A stretch of DNA of 28,089 bases from Chloroflexota bacterium (lineage in GTDB: Bacteria; Chloroflexota; Ktedonobacteria; Ktedonobacterales; Ktedonobacteraceae), in the NCBI GenBank assembly GCA_005881495.1, contig VBHI01000058.1, positions 8,829-36,917 on the forward strand, read 5' to 3'. Shown here one piece after another: positions 7,709-16,655 of this stretch. Each line of letters starts with the position of its first letter. The stretch's first letter is position 1. The notes beneath the pieces were generated by a model, which was not told the origin of the DNA, searched no databases, and saw only the letters and a list, made by a program, of their open reading frames with translations. The position numbers and the translations under genes are program-made.

Positions 7709-9016
7709 ATGATCCATTTCTACGAACTTTCTTCCATGAGTGCTGAAGAGCGGACCCGGTTGTTGCGCCGGGTCCAGATACAGATCGATGAACTGGTCGA
7801 GCGGGTGCGGCCAATTCTACAAGATGTAAGACAGCGGGGCGATGAAGCGCTGGTGGAATGTACCGCACGATTTGACCGTGTACAATTGACGACTGATAAT
7901 TTGCGGGTGAGCCGGGCTGAGATTGAACAGGCCCACCAGGAACTTGACCGCTCAGTGCGTGAAGCTATCGAGCAGGCGATTGGCAATGTGCGCACGTTTC
8001 ATGCAAGGCAGATGCCGCATGAGCAGTGGTTTACGGAGGTAGCCCCCGGTGTGATAGCGGGAGAGAAGATCACGCCGATCAGCAGCGTGGGACTTTACGT
8101 GCCGCGGGGGAAGGGTGCATTTCCCTCGGTGATGTATATGCTGGCCACACCGGCCAGTATCGCCGGAGTACCACGTATCGTTGTCTGTACGCCGCCGGGA
8201 CCAAATGGAGAGGTTGACCCGGCGACCCTGGTGGCCGCTGACCTGTGTGGCGTCCATGAATTATATCGCGTCGGCGGCGCCCAGGCGGTCGCCGCACTGG
8301 CCTATGGAACGGCCAGTATTGCTCGCGTGCATAAGATAACCGGCCCTGGTAGTGGTTTTGTTACCGCGGCAAAGCGTTTGCTGTATGGAACGGTTGATGT
8401 CGGGCTGCCGGCGGGCCCCAGCGAGTCAATTACATTAGCTGATGCATCGGCTGACCCGGAACTGATCGCACGTGATTTGCTGATCGAAGCCGAGCACGGG
8501 CCGGATTCTTCCAGCCTGCTTGTCACAGATAGCCGGCCACTGGTTGAGGCGGTGCTGGCGCTGCTGCCGGATAAAATGGCGGCGCTGCCAGAATGGCGAC
8601 AGGCATTTTGTCGCACCGTTTTTGAGGAAGCGATGGGGACTGGCGGTATTGTGCTGGCGGCTACGATGGATGAAGCCGTTGATTTTGTCAACGAATATGC
8701 CCCAGAACACCTGGAAGTGCAGGTACACGAGCCATTTGCCCTCTTGCCGCAACTCAAGAACGCTGGCGAGATTCTGATTGGCCGCTATACACCGTTCTGT
8801 ACAGGTAACTACTGCGTGGGCACGAACGCTGTATTGCCAACCGGTGGTTTTGCCCATACATATTCATGCACGTCGGTGTTCGATTTTCTGAAACGCACGG
8901 GAATTGCCTATCTTACGCGGGAGGGATACGCTGCTCTAAGCGAGACGACGCGCCGCCTGGCGGATTTTGAGGGCTTTCCGGCGCACGCAAACGCCGTGAC
9001 CGGGCGGCCAGTGTAG
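7709..9016 (+). CDS. hisD: Histidinol dehydrogenase family protein, altered zinc site
   Basis: A 435-residue protein aligned along its length with HisD, which oxidises L-histidinol to L-histidine with two NAD+. The ATG at 7709 has AGGAAAG nine bases upstream. Catalytic Glu and His are kept (APEHLE, E333-H334), as are H263, E421 and H426. Of the Escherichia coli zinc and substrate residues, Gln259 is Glu260 here, Asp360 is Asn367 (TGNYCVG) and His367 is Ala374 (GTNAVLPT). The GPGN motif reads GPGSGF. No other histidine genes are nearby, and the neighbour is an MFS transporter. It may be a true HisD of a divergent clade or a paralogue acting on another alcohol, as HpsN does on dihydroxypropanesulfonate. 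The family call is firm and the histidine role is uncertain. Confidence 0.85.
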   Translation: MIHFYELSSMSAEERTRLLRRVQIQIDELVERVRPILQDVRQRGDEALVECTARFDRVQLTTDNLRVSRAEIEQAHQELDRSVREAIEQAIGNVRTFHARQMPHEQWFTEVAPGVIAGEKITPISSVGLYVPRGKGAFPSVMYMLATPASIAGVPRIVVCTPPGPNGEVDPATLVAADLCGVHELYRVGGAQAVAALAYGTASIARVHKITGPGSGFVTAAKRLLYGTVDVGLPAGPSESITLADASADPELIARDLLIEAEHGPDSSSLLVTDSRPLVEAVLALLPDKMAALPEWRQAFCRTVFEEAMGTGGIVLAATMDEAVDFVNEYAPEHLEVQVHEPFALLPQLKNAGEILIGRYTPFCTGNYCVGTNAVLPTGGFAHTYSCTSVFDFLKRTGIAYLTREGYAALSETTRRLADFEGFPAHANAVTGRPV

Positions 9017-10202
9017 CGCCTACGATGGTTACGACCATCAGTATCACCGTGATGGCGGCCGCCTGTTGCAGCAGCAGGATGGCCTGGCGGACAGCGGCTG
9101 CCTGGTGCGTGTCCAACCCGGCTTGCAGAGGGATATCCGGCGAATCGCTGATCTCGACAACGGCGTTGCTGTCTTCTACGGATACGTAGATACGGCGCAA
9201 CGAGGGATCGGTCTCTACGCCGTCCGGGGCGCGACCGACCGGCAAGGTGCCGAGAACGTCAAAGGACTGCTTATCGACAGCAGTAATGGTTGTGCCGGAG
9301 CTTGAACCACTAAAAACATTGTCCGGATGTCCCTCGTCTGCCACGTAGATGCGTCCCGTAGCGGTATTGAAGGCAACTCCCTCGGGAAAGGGAGAGACAG
9401 GAATGCGCGCGATAACCTTGTTGATATGGCCGTCAATGACGTCCAGTTCCTGGCCTGTTGAGCAAACGACATAGACACGGCCAGTGGCTTCGTCCACCCG
9501 CAGAGGCTGTACAGGTAAAGCGGCCACCGGAATGGTTGCCAGTGTGTGGCCACTCTCTTCGTCAATGACGTCGATCGTATTAGAAGCTACATCTCCAACG
9601 TAAAGCCGCCCCAGGCGGCTGTTCACGCCAAGGGGCTGTGGATGTGTACCAACTTTGAGCGTTGACGACACCGCGCTGATTTTTCCCCCTGCGGACGTCG
9701 TTAGCGAGTAAACACTGATGATATCATGATCACTACTCGATAGGTAAACGCGCTGGCGTATGGTATCGATGGCGAGGCCATCGTTACCATAGATAGTAGT
9801 GGCATTGAAGAGTATTTTGCCACTTGCTCCATCTAGAATGGTGAGACCCCCCCTGGTGTTATTATTTGACACACTGGCGACGTAGACATGGTGATTTGTA
9901 CTATCAACCTGGACATCGTTAGCTGAATCGCTAACCGTAACGCTCCAGCGCACTTTGCCGCTGATGGGGTCAAAGCCGACTACGAGGCTGGGAAACTCAT
10001 AAGCGATGTAGACCATGTGGGTTTCTGTGTCAACGGCTATGCCTTCTGGACGTTGGCCTGCGTGGAGCACACCGATAATGGGGAAGCCTCCATCGGCGTG
10101 AGCGGGAGGTGGCGAGAACAAGAGGGCGAGCAACGGTAACAGCAGTATCCAGAGGAAACTGTAGCGCACCGCTGGGTTTTTCCTATAGTCAGAGGATGAC
10201 AT
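8913..10202 (-). CDS. Secreted, C-terminally anchored YVTN-type beta-propeller protein
   Basis: A 429-residue protein from the ATG at 10202, with AGGAG eight bases upstream; a longer frame to 10364 has no support. A signal peptide (hydrophobic WILLLPLLALLF then AHA-DGG) is followed by about seven repeats of the form GxxPxGVAxDxxxxRxYVAD, typical of YncE/YVTN propellers. Near the end is one membrane helix (AAAITVILMVVTIVGATLAA) with a basic stop-transfer tail, so the propeller should face outside. Function is unknown; such propellers often bind proteins or ligands. Its last 104 bases overlap the 3' end of the hisD-like gene on the other strand. It is divergent from the gene at 10363. Confidence 0.88.
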   Translation of the reverse strand: MSSSDYRKNPAVRYSFLWILLLPLLALLFSPPPAHADGGFPIIGVLHAGQRPEGIAVDTETHMVYIAYEFPSLVVGFDPISGKVRWSVTVSDSANDVQVDSTNHHVYVASVSNNNTRGGLTILDGASGKILFNATTIYGNDGLAIDTIRQRVYLSSSDHDIISVYSLTTSAGGKISAVSSTLKVGTHPQPLGVNSRLGRLYVGDVASNTIDVIDEESGHTLATIPVAALPVQPLRVDEATGRVYVVCSTGQELDVIDGHINKVIARIPVSPFPEGVAFNTATGRIYVADEGHPDNVFSGSSSGTTITAVDKQSFDVLGTLPVGRAPDGVETDPSLRRIYVSVEDSNAVVEISDSPDIPLQAGLDTHQAAAVRQAILLLQQAAAITVILMVVTIVGATLAARSRRLRAPESPQNPPGGASSRLEQRIPPA

Positions 10203-10362
10203 TCTCGCTTCTCCTGTTGATATGTGTGTATGGTTGTATGCTACCACATGTTTGGATTTGGCACGAACTCGTCTTTTGTACAGTGTATGGAACGAAGGAT
10301 TGTCATATAGTGGGATCAAGAAAGCCACGAGTATTGAGATAGAGCGAAAAGGAGCGAGACAC

Positions 10363-11181
10363 ATGGAACATTGGATTTGTACAACCTGTGGTACTCAATT
10401 TGCGGAGAGCGAGACGAAGCCAGAGGAGTGCCCAATTTGCCTCGATCAGCGCCAGTACGTGGGCTACGAAGGACAGAAGTGGACAACACAGGCTCAATTG
10501 CACGCGGATGGTTTTCGTAATACGGTGAAAGAGCACGAAGCGGGGCTCAAAGGCATAGGTTCGACTCCTACGTTCGCTATCGGCCAGCGCGCGCTGCTGG
10601 TGCAGACGGGCCAGGGAAATATCCTCTGGGATTGTATCAGCCTGCTGGATAGGGAGACCATCGAGGCGGTCAAACAGTTGGGTGGCCTGAAAGCTATTGC
10701 TATCTCTCATCCGCATTACTACAGTTCGATGGTGGATTGGGCTGAGCAGTTTAATGTGCCTGTGTACTTGCACGAGGCAGACAGGCAGTGGGTGATGAGA
10801 CCGAGCGAAAATATTACGTTCTGGTCGGGTGAGACATTCTCCCTGATGGATGACGTAACCTTGATACGATTGGGAGGACATTTCACTGGTGGCACGGTCT
10901 TGCACTGGGCGAGTGGAGCGGAATCGCAAGGGCTTTTACTCTCGGGAGATATCATAGCGGTGGTGGCTGATCGTAGGTGGGTCAGCTTTATGTATAGCTA
11001 TCCGAACCTGATTCCGTTGCCTGCATCGGAGGTGAAGAGGATATCCGATGTAGTCGCGCGCTATAATTTCGAGAGGCTGTATGGCGCGTGGTTCCATACT
11101 ATTGTTGCCGGTGATGCGAAGAATGCGGTATTGAAGTCGGCGGACAGGTATATTCGTGCCTTGGAAAGGCCGTTATCATAG
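10363..11181 (+). CDS. Rubredoxin-like zinc ribbon plus metallo-beta-lactamase-fold protein
   Basis: A 272-residue cytoplasmic protein. The ATG at 10363 has AAAAGGAG ten bases upstream. An N-terminal zinc ribbon or rubredoxin-like knuckle uses C6, C9, C23 and C26 (CTTC...CPIC). It is followed by a metallo-beta-lactamase fold: SHPHYYS (H116, H118), GGHFTGG (H173) and LLSGDII (D196). The usual HxHxDH motif is reduced to HxHxY, so the second metal site is probably incomplete. The reaction is unknown; hydrolase or redox roles are both possible. It is divergent from the propeller gene across a 160-bp gap. Confidence 0.82.
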   Translation: MEHWICTTCGTQFAESETKPEECPICLDQRQYVGYEGQKWTTQAQLHADGFRNTVKEHEAGLKGIGSTPTFAIGQRALLVQTGQGNILWDCISLLDRETIEAVKQLGGLKAIAISHPHYYSSMVDWAEQFNVPVYLHEADRQWVMRPSENITFWSGETFSLMDDVTLIRLGGHFTGGTVLHWASGAESQGLLLSGDIIAVVADRRWVSFMYSYPNLIPLPASEVKRISDVVARYNFERLYGAWFHTIVAGDAKNAVLKSADRYIRALERPLS

Positions 11182-11596
11182 GGAGAGAACTTCTTTATAA
11201 AAGTGGCAGGAAGATAGTGAGATTGATATTGAGAAAAAGCAACCCCAGCTCCTGATTTTTCCCTTTAATAGGGCTTGCTGTACTCTATTTCTTGCTCCGC
11301 AAAAATGATATTTGGGAGAAACTGACGTAGTTGTTGTTCTGTGCCCCTTACTGATTGTGTGCTTTTTGAAAGCGGATTGAAAGAGGACTTTTTGTTGGGA
11401 AATAGTGGCTTGATTCGCATTAGGACTGTGTTGTACTCCATTGTTCAATTTTTTGCGAATATGTTATAATGCGCCCAACATAAGAAATAATATGCAATAG
11501 GGATTGAAAGATTCCTTGGACTCCCATAAGGACTAGGAACTATTTCATTCTATATGACGGCGGAGTTCAGGCAGTATTAAGAGCGGTGTAATATAT
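11182..11596. other. 415-bp non-coding stretch upstream of the kinase cluster
   Basis: No gene was recognised here. It contains the promoter at 11441-11470 and a leader of about 120 bases before the kinase start. Small imperfect dyads occur around 11513-11540 (TTCCTTGG and CTAGGAA), too weak to call a riboswitch. Confidence 0.6.
11441..11470 (+). promoter_or_regulatory. Promoter of the kinase / TPR / PP2C cluster
   Basis: TTGTTC (11441-11446), an 18-base spacer and a consensus TATAAT (11465-11470) preceded by TG one base upstream (extended -10). It is 126 bases before the kinase start and the only strong promoter seen ahead of the three genes. Confidence 0.65.
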
Positions 11597-12481
11597 ATGT
11601 CGAGCAATTATTCGTCTGATCCTAACAATGCAGCGTCTCTCAGTAATCCTGTGACGCCCCAATCCGATAAAGTGCTACCTTCAGTAGCCCCGCTGTCCCT
11701 TTCTGCTTCAAGCTCCTCCGCAGTGGAACCGGTCAGCCCGGGATCAGGCGGAAGTGGTGGCAGCCAGCGCCGCCTCGCTTCTGGTACTATCCTCTCAACT
11801 GGACGCTATAAGATCGAGAAATCGGTAGCTGCAGGTGGCATGGGGGCCGTTTACCGAGCCATAGATACGCGCTTCAATCGTCCATGCGCTGTGAAGGAGA
11901 TGCTGGACGAGTTTCAAAGCGATAACGAACGTACCCAGGCGGTTGAGTGGTTTGGACGCGAGGCAACATTGCTGCTCGACCTTAATCACCCGTGTATTCC
12001 CCGCGTACGCGATTTCTTTGTCGAAGGTGGGAAGCACTACCTGGTGATGGATTTTATCGAGGGAAAGACGCTGGGTGAAGTGCTGGAGAAGGAAGGGAAT
12101 GTCGTGGGGGTCAATGGAACGAGAGGCGTGCCAGAAGCGCGGGCGCGCAGTTGGGCGCAACAGCTTTGTAGCGTACTGAGCTACCTGCATCGCCAGACGC
12201 CGCCGATCATCTTCCGCGATCTCAAGCCATCGAATATAATGGTGACAGATAACAATGAGGTGAAGTTGATCGATTTTGGTATTGCTCGTACATTCCAGAC
12301 ACAACGGCAGTCAACTATTATTATGACGATTGGTTACGCTCCACCAGAGCAATTGCATGGAATGCCGGAGCCTCGCAGCGATATTTATGCGCTGGGAGCT
12401 ACGCTGCATAGGATACTGACCCATCACGACGCGGCCAACAATAAACCTAGCATCTTCTCGTTTCCGCCGAGCGTTGGTTGA
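11597..12481 (+). CDS. Ser/Thr protein kinase, truncated by a frame-breaking deletion
   Basis: A 294-residue N-terminal part of a Hanks-type kinase. A Ser-rich tail of about 65 residues precedes the kinase fold: glycine loop AAGGMGAVY (78-86), Lys100 in CAVK, catalytic loop FRDLKPSNIM (207-215, with Phe for the usual His), DFG at 226-228, APPEQ at 248-252 and SDIYALGATLHRIL at 261-274. The frame then ends abruptly at FSFPPSVG. In the next frame the same DNA reads AERWLNAGEMEKAII, the normal end of such a kinase domain. The roughly 25-30 residues expected between FPP and ERW are missing. A deletion not divisible by three, or an assembly error, is the simplest reading. The C-lobe is incomplete, so activity is doubtful. 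Confidence 0.85.
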   Translation: MSSNYSSDPNNAASLSNPVTPQSDKVLPSVAPLSLSASSSSAVEPVSPGSGGSGGSQRRLASGTILSTGRYKIEKSVAAGGMGAVYRAIDTRFNRPCAVKEMLDEFQSDNERTQAVEWFGREATLLLDLNHPCIPRVRDFFVEGGKHYLVMDFIEGKTLGEVLEKEGNVVGVNGTRGVPEARARSWAQQLCSVLSYLHRQTPPIIFRDLKPSNIMVTDNNEVKLIDFGIARTFQTQRQSTIIMTIGYAPPEQLHGMPEPRSDIYALGATLHRILTHHDAANNKPSIFSFPPSVG

Positions 12482-13317
12482 ACGCCGGCGAGATGGAAAA
12501 AGCTATTATCAATCTGCCACCGATTAGCGTCGTCCCGCCCACAGGATCATTCCCACTACCGGTCCAGCAGTTTACCCAGCGCCCTGCCAATCCACAGACA
12601 CCCAACAATAGTATTACGCCAAACAATCCATCGCGGAACACGACTACCGGCCCGGGCGGTGGGTACATCAGCTCTGCGCTGGGATTTATCAACGCGAACC
12701 GTATCGAAGAAGCATACACAGCTATTCAGCAGGCGTTTGCGCTTGAGCCAAACAACTCGCTGGTACACCGCACTTTTGGGCAGATTTTTGCCCGTCGTAA
12801 GCCCCCCGAAATCGATCGAGCGATGCAGGCGTATAACCGCTCGCTGCAACTCAACCCAAACGATGCAGAGACGCATAAACTGATAGGAGATGTCTTCCTC
12901 TTTTTGCGGCGACAGCCGTTACAGGGCATCCCCGCCTACACGCAGTCACTGCGTTTAAATCCCAATGATACTGAGTCTCACCAGCGCCTGGCGCAGTGTT
13001 ACGAAGAGACAAACCAGCTTGAGCCCGCGTTACGCGAATACCAGGAGGCGGCGCGCCTTGCGCCAAAACTAGCACTACTGCATCAAAAGGTTGGGCAGAT
13101 TGCCTGGCGTTTGAATCAGTTGCCCATAGCAGAACGGGCTTTTGTGACGGTGCTAACGCTCAACCCGGCGGATCACCAGACGCGTTTCCTTTTAAGCCAG
13201 GTCTACGAAAGTGAAGGGAAATTGATCGACGCCGAACGCGAGTGCTCCTATATTGTACCGATGATTCCGGCAGCACAGCAGGTACTACTACGAATACGGA
13301 GCCGATTGGGAAGATGA
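12478..13317 (+). CDS. TPR protein, detached C-terminal half of the kinase gene
   Basis: About 279 residues. The first residues (LNAGEMEKAIINLPP) are the end of the kinase domain in a shifted frame. They are followed by a Pro/Asn-rich linker and about five TPR units from residue 60 (for example LGFINANRIEEAYTAIQQAFALEPNN), which usually bind proteins. The only initiation codon at the junction is the TTG at 12478, overlapping the TGA of the kinase by three bases with no clear Shine-Dalgarno. It may be translated by re-initiation or be a dead remnant. The encoded protein shows no internal stop codons, so the break may be recent or the part may still be used. Confidence 0.7.
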   Translation: MNAGEMEKAIINLPPISVVPPTGSFPLPVQQFTQRPANPQTPNNSITPNNPSRNTTTGPGGGYISSALGFINANRIEEAYTAIQQAFALEPNNSLVHRTFGQIFARRKPPEIDRAMQAYNRSLQLNPNDAETHKLIGDVFLFLRRQPLQGIPAYTQSLRLNPNDTESHQRLAQCYEETNQLEPALREYQEAARLAPKLALLHQKVGQIAWRLNQLPIAERAFVTVLTLNPADHQTRFLLSQVYESEGKLIDAERECSYIVPMIPAAQQVLLRIRSRLGR

Positions 13318-13366
13318 GAAGATACCTTCTACTAATAGCGGTAACCCGACACGGGAGAACAAACCA

Positions 13367-15880
13367 ATGAGTACGTATTGCTTGAAGTCTGCGTCGCGGA
13401 AGGGCGTTGGATTCTTCGTACTGTCTCTAGTTGTTGTGATGCTCATCGCCCAACAGCTTGTGGCGCCGGCTGTCACCTTCGCCTCCGCGGCAGGTAGTGG
13501 TTATCAATTTGGGAAATCAGCAGCGCTGGACAAAGCGAGCGTCTCCGTCGTTCGCCTGGTGGCAGTGTATACCCCGACTGTTCCGGTAGCGGGCTGCCCT
13601 CTCCCTAAGATGGGCCTGGGGGTGCTGGTGGGCAGTTGGGAAACGGTTCGCGGAAGCAAGGATTTCAGCAACTGGGTGTTGACCGATGGATCGCTGATTG
13701 ATCCGAATGGGATATCGTGCGGCGTAGGAAAACCGGTAGAGAATCTCAGCAGTATCCAGATCTACCTGAATAATGCGTATACTTCAGGTACCTCAGCGAG
13801 TATTTTGAAAAGCTTATCGTGCCAGGCAACGACGTGTATCGACGGGTCGTCGACAGATACGATTATCTGCCAGGTACAAAATACGTGTGCTCAAGGGGCG
13901 GTGTTACTCCCATTCCATACGCCGGTACCTGAGCCGTATATTGATTTGGCCCAGGTGAATCAGACAACTCCCGAGCCGTTTGGTATCGAATTAACTGGTC
14001 CCTCAACGCTTCCTACCAACCCGGGCCAGGTAACGCAGCTTCTGACGCCTACCCAGGTATCCATTACCAACGCGAGTGATGAACTGGGAATGCCTATGGT
14101 GAACAGTGATGGGCAATTGCAGGGTATGATTACGAAGGAAGTCGCCGATACTGGACAATTGATCAGGCCATTCGTCGCTAACCAGATTGCACCTCTTCAA
14201 ATACAGAACACCAATACACTGCGTGAAAGCTGGAACCAGGGTATTAAGGACTATTACGCGCCTGATTTGGTAAGTGCTCAATCCAATTTTATCAGGGCGG
14301 GAGCAGCCAACCCGCAATTTCAAGCGCCGGCAGCATTTCTGAGGTTGCCACAATTCAAAGCCTTTGTGACCCCCACGACTTCTGCCGGTCCAGGCAAGAC
14401 GCCTGCTGCAAGCACTCCCTCCTCATCAGCGACTCGGCTGGGACCATTTGCTCTTCCTGGCAGTGTGTCTGCATGGTTCCCCTGGATCATTGGCGCTGCA
14501 GTGCTGCTGATCGCAATTCTGGTCTTTGTCATGGCGATGGTGTTCCGAGGGCAGATGCGGCACGGTCGAGAACTGAAGGCTTTTGAAGAGGAGCGAACTG
14601 CGGCGGAACAGAAGGCTGCCCTGGAAGTACAGCGCCGGCAAGCGCAACAGGAAGCAGTTCATACAAATGGACCGGCCACTACCATTAATCTTAATGCTCC
14701 GACGAAAACCGATCTTCGTTGCCCCAATTGTGGACAGTTAGTACAAGCCAGCGATAATTTCTGTTCGCGATGCCGTTCTCCCTTGTCGCTTTCCGATTCT
14801 GGATTGAATGTGCGCCTGGCAAAGGCGCAGGAGCCCACGCAGGCGCCTGAACCGGCATCGCAGCCTCAGCCCGGATTGGTACCAGCGAGTTCGATCTATG
14901 AACAGCCGACGAGGGAGATGTCACCAGGTGATTTCAGCAATGGACTGGAGGATCCGGAGAAGACAAGGCCATATACGGCGGAGGAGATGGCAAGGAATGC
15001 GCCTGCTTCAGTTGAGCGCTATGATGACAACAATATGAGCCTGGTGGTAGGTACGCGCTCCAACCCTGGTATTAAACGGCAGCATAAGCCAAACGAAGAC
15101 AGTCTCTTCGCTGCGCAGGGAGAGCGGGTTTTTAATTCACACTCGCAGCAATATGGCCTGTTTGTGGTGGCAGACGGTATGGGTGGGCATGCCAATGGGC
15201 AGGATGCCAGTCGACTGGCGATTCAAACCATTAGTGATGAGGTGTTGTCAAAGATTTCAGGTAATACACCATTGAACGATGATGCACTGGTGCAGATCCT
15301 GGTTGATGGAGTACAACATGCCAATAAGGCGGTGCATCAACGCAATATGGAGCAGCGAGCAGATATGGGCACGACGATCACCGCCGCCTTGATCGATGGC
15401 GCAACCGCGTACGTGGCAAATGTTGGTGATAGTCGTACCTATCTCTACCGCAAGCCTAAAGGCCTGCAAAAAATTACCAATGATCATTCAGTGGTGGCGA
15501 GCCTGGTAGAGGCAGGTATTATAAAGCCTGATGATATCTATACCCATCCGAAACGCAACCAGATCTATCGCAGCCTGGGCGAGAAACCGGTGGTGGACGT
15601 GGATTGGTTCAAGATAGCGCTGCAACCGGAGGATAAATTGCTACTGTGTTCTGACGGGCTATGGGACATGGTACGCGACCCGGCGATTGAGCAGATTCTG
15701 AACACTGTCCCCGATCCATCACAGACGGGTAACGCGCTGATTAAGGCTGCGTTGGATGGCGGCGGCGAAGACAATGTGAGCGTGATTGTGGTCTACATTA
15801 CCGAGGCGACGCAGCGCACGGGCATAACGGGTGTGCAGTTGCTGGCGAGGCCGGAGGCGCCACAGTGGCCCCCGATGTAA
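13367..15880 (+). CDS. Transmembrane PP2C-type Ser/Thr phosphatase with degenerate protease-like outer domain
   Basis: An 837-residue protein. The ATG at 13367 has GGGAG nine bases upstream. A signal sequence (about 1-42) leads to an outer domain. WVLTDGSLI (103-111) and ELGMPMVNSDGQLQGMIT (239-256) look like HtrA/trypsin motifs with the catalytic His and Ser lost. A membrane helix at about 373-393, a coiled segment at 400-430, a zinc ribbon (C452, C455, C466, C469) and a PP2C domain from about 563 to 815 follow. PP2C metal motifs are NED (577-579), ADGMGGH (602-608), GDSR, SDGLWD and EDN. It should dephosphorylate Ser/Thr in the cytoplasm in response to an outside signal. Placed 49 bp after the TPR gene, it is the natural partner of the broken kinase. 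Confidence 0.92.
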   Translation: MSTYCLKSASRKGVGFFVLSLVVVMLIAQQLVAPAVTFASAAGSGYQFGKSAALDKASVSVVRLVAVYTPTVPVAGCPLPKMGLGVLVGSWETVRGSKDFSNWVLTDGSLIDPNGISCGVGKPVENLSSIQIYLNNAYTSGTSASILKSLSCQATTCIDGSSTDTIICQVQNTCAQGAVLLPFHTPVPEPYIDLAQVNQTTPEPFGIELTGPSTLPTNPGQVTQLLTPTQVSITNASDELGMPMVNSDGQLQGMITKEVADTGQLIRPFVANQIAPLQIQNTNTLRESWNQGIKDYYAPDLVSAQSNFIRAGAANPQFQAPAAFLRLPQFKAFVTPTTSAGPGKTPAASTPSSSATRLGPFALPGSVSAWFPWIIGAAVLLIAILVFVMAMVFRGQMRHGRELKAFEEERTAAEQKAALEVQRRQAQQEAVHTNGPATTINLNAPTKTDLRCPNCGQLVQASDNFCSRCRSPLSLSDSGLNVRLAKAQEPTQAPEPASQPQPGLVPASSIYEQPTREMSPGDFSNGLEDPEKTRPYTAEEMARNAPASVERYDDNNMSLVVGTRSNPGIKRQHKPNEDSLFAAQGERVFNSHSQQYGLFVVADGMGGHANGQDASRLAIQTISDEVLSKISGNTPLNDDALVQILVDGVQHANKAVHQRNMEQRADMGTTITAALIDGATAYVANVGDSRTYLYRKPKGLQKITNDHSVVASLVEAGIIKPDDIYTHPKRNQIYRSLGEKPVVDVDWFKIALQPEDKLLLCSDGLWDMVRDPAIEQILNTVPDPSQTGNALIKAALDGGGEDNVSVIVVYITEATQRTGITGVQLLARPEAPQWPPM

Positions 15881-15997
15881 CGTTTCGGGGGTGCCCCTAA
15901 ACCAAAGTATGGAAGGTAATCCTCCATCCTGTCTCATTCTCAATGCTACTGCTTATAGCAGAGTATCATTGCTCACTCTAGACCATGGAGACGTAGA

Positions 15998-16609
15998 TCA
16001 GGGATGGATAAGCGAGTAAAGACCGTAGATGCAGAATGGAGCATGTTCAGCCACCCTCTGATCTGTCATCCTCTTAAACTTGATCGCCTGATCTTTCTCT
16101 GTGAAGAGATGCCAGTCGTTAAGATAAGGCCTCCAGCCGTTTCTCAAGTGCAGTTCACTGGCCTCGTATCCACAATCTGACAGACCACTTATAAAGCCTT
16201 CATCTGCTATGTCGTAGCCGAGGAACGCCCACTCCTTGTTCAGCAACGCAGGAGTGGTTGGAGCCAACAGAGCCCATATCTCTTGCTCTTGCAGGGTAAG
16301 CGCGTCTCGCAGTAGCGTGATACCAATCACCTGGTAAGGACGCTGAACCGCATCCCTGTTTTGCTGGAGATACTCCCGGAATTGGTGCAGGTTTTCCCAC
16401 AAACCCAAATCTCTCCACTGTGTAGGTGCTCTCACGTTTTTATCCACGCCAAGCACCACCGCTGGCCAGACCAATCGATCAACCGATAGGACCTTTGTGA
16501 CATCGGTACGCAGCAGATAGGTATCTTTTCTAGACTGAGACCAGGTGGCATCCATCTGAGACCACATCTCACGAATATCAAAGCCAAGGAGCTGCTCCTC
16601 ATTGCTCAT
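15998..16609 (-). CDS. Hypothetical protein, unrecognised family
   Basis: A 203-residue protein from the ATG at 16609, with GGAGG seven bases upstream; an upstream in-frame ATG at 16651 lies in the promoter region. No signal peptide, membrane helix or known motif was seen. It is rich in Trp, Leu and Glu/Asp, with a stretch WAFLGYDIADEGFISGLSDC in the second half and a C-terminal GLYSLIHP. It is probably soluble and cytoplasmic. Its promoter overlaps that of the lipoprotein dioxygenase on the other strand. An immunity-like or stress role would be a guess, so none is assigned. Confidence 0.75.
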   Translation of the reverse strand: MSNEEQLLGFDIREMWSQMDATWSQSRKDTYLLRTDVTKVLSVDRLVWPAVVLGVDKNVRAPTQWRDLGLWENLHQFREYLQQNRDAVQRPYQVIGITLLRDALTLQEQEIWALLAPTTPALLNKEWAFLGYDIADEGFISGLSDCGYEASELHLRNGWRPYLNDWHLFTEKDQAIKFKRMTDQRVAEHAPFCIYGLYSLIHP

Positions 16610-16655
16610 GTTACGCCTCCAACTAGTAAAAGGATATGAACGAATCAGCAATAAC

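Noticed and set aside
11513..11545. Riboswitch or leader peptide before the kinase
   Set aside because: Only weak imperfect dyads; no known aptamer features or plausible small gene.
15881..15997. Terminator between the PP2C gene and the minus-strand gene
   Set aside because: A short GGGGGTGCCCC dyad exists but the pairing is poor and no T-tract follows.
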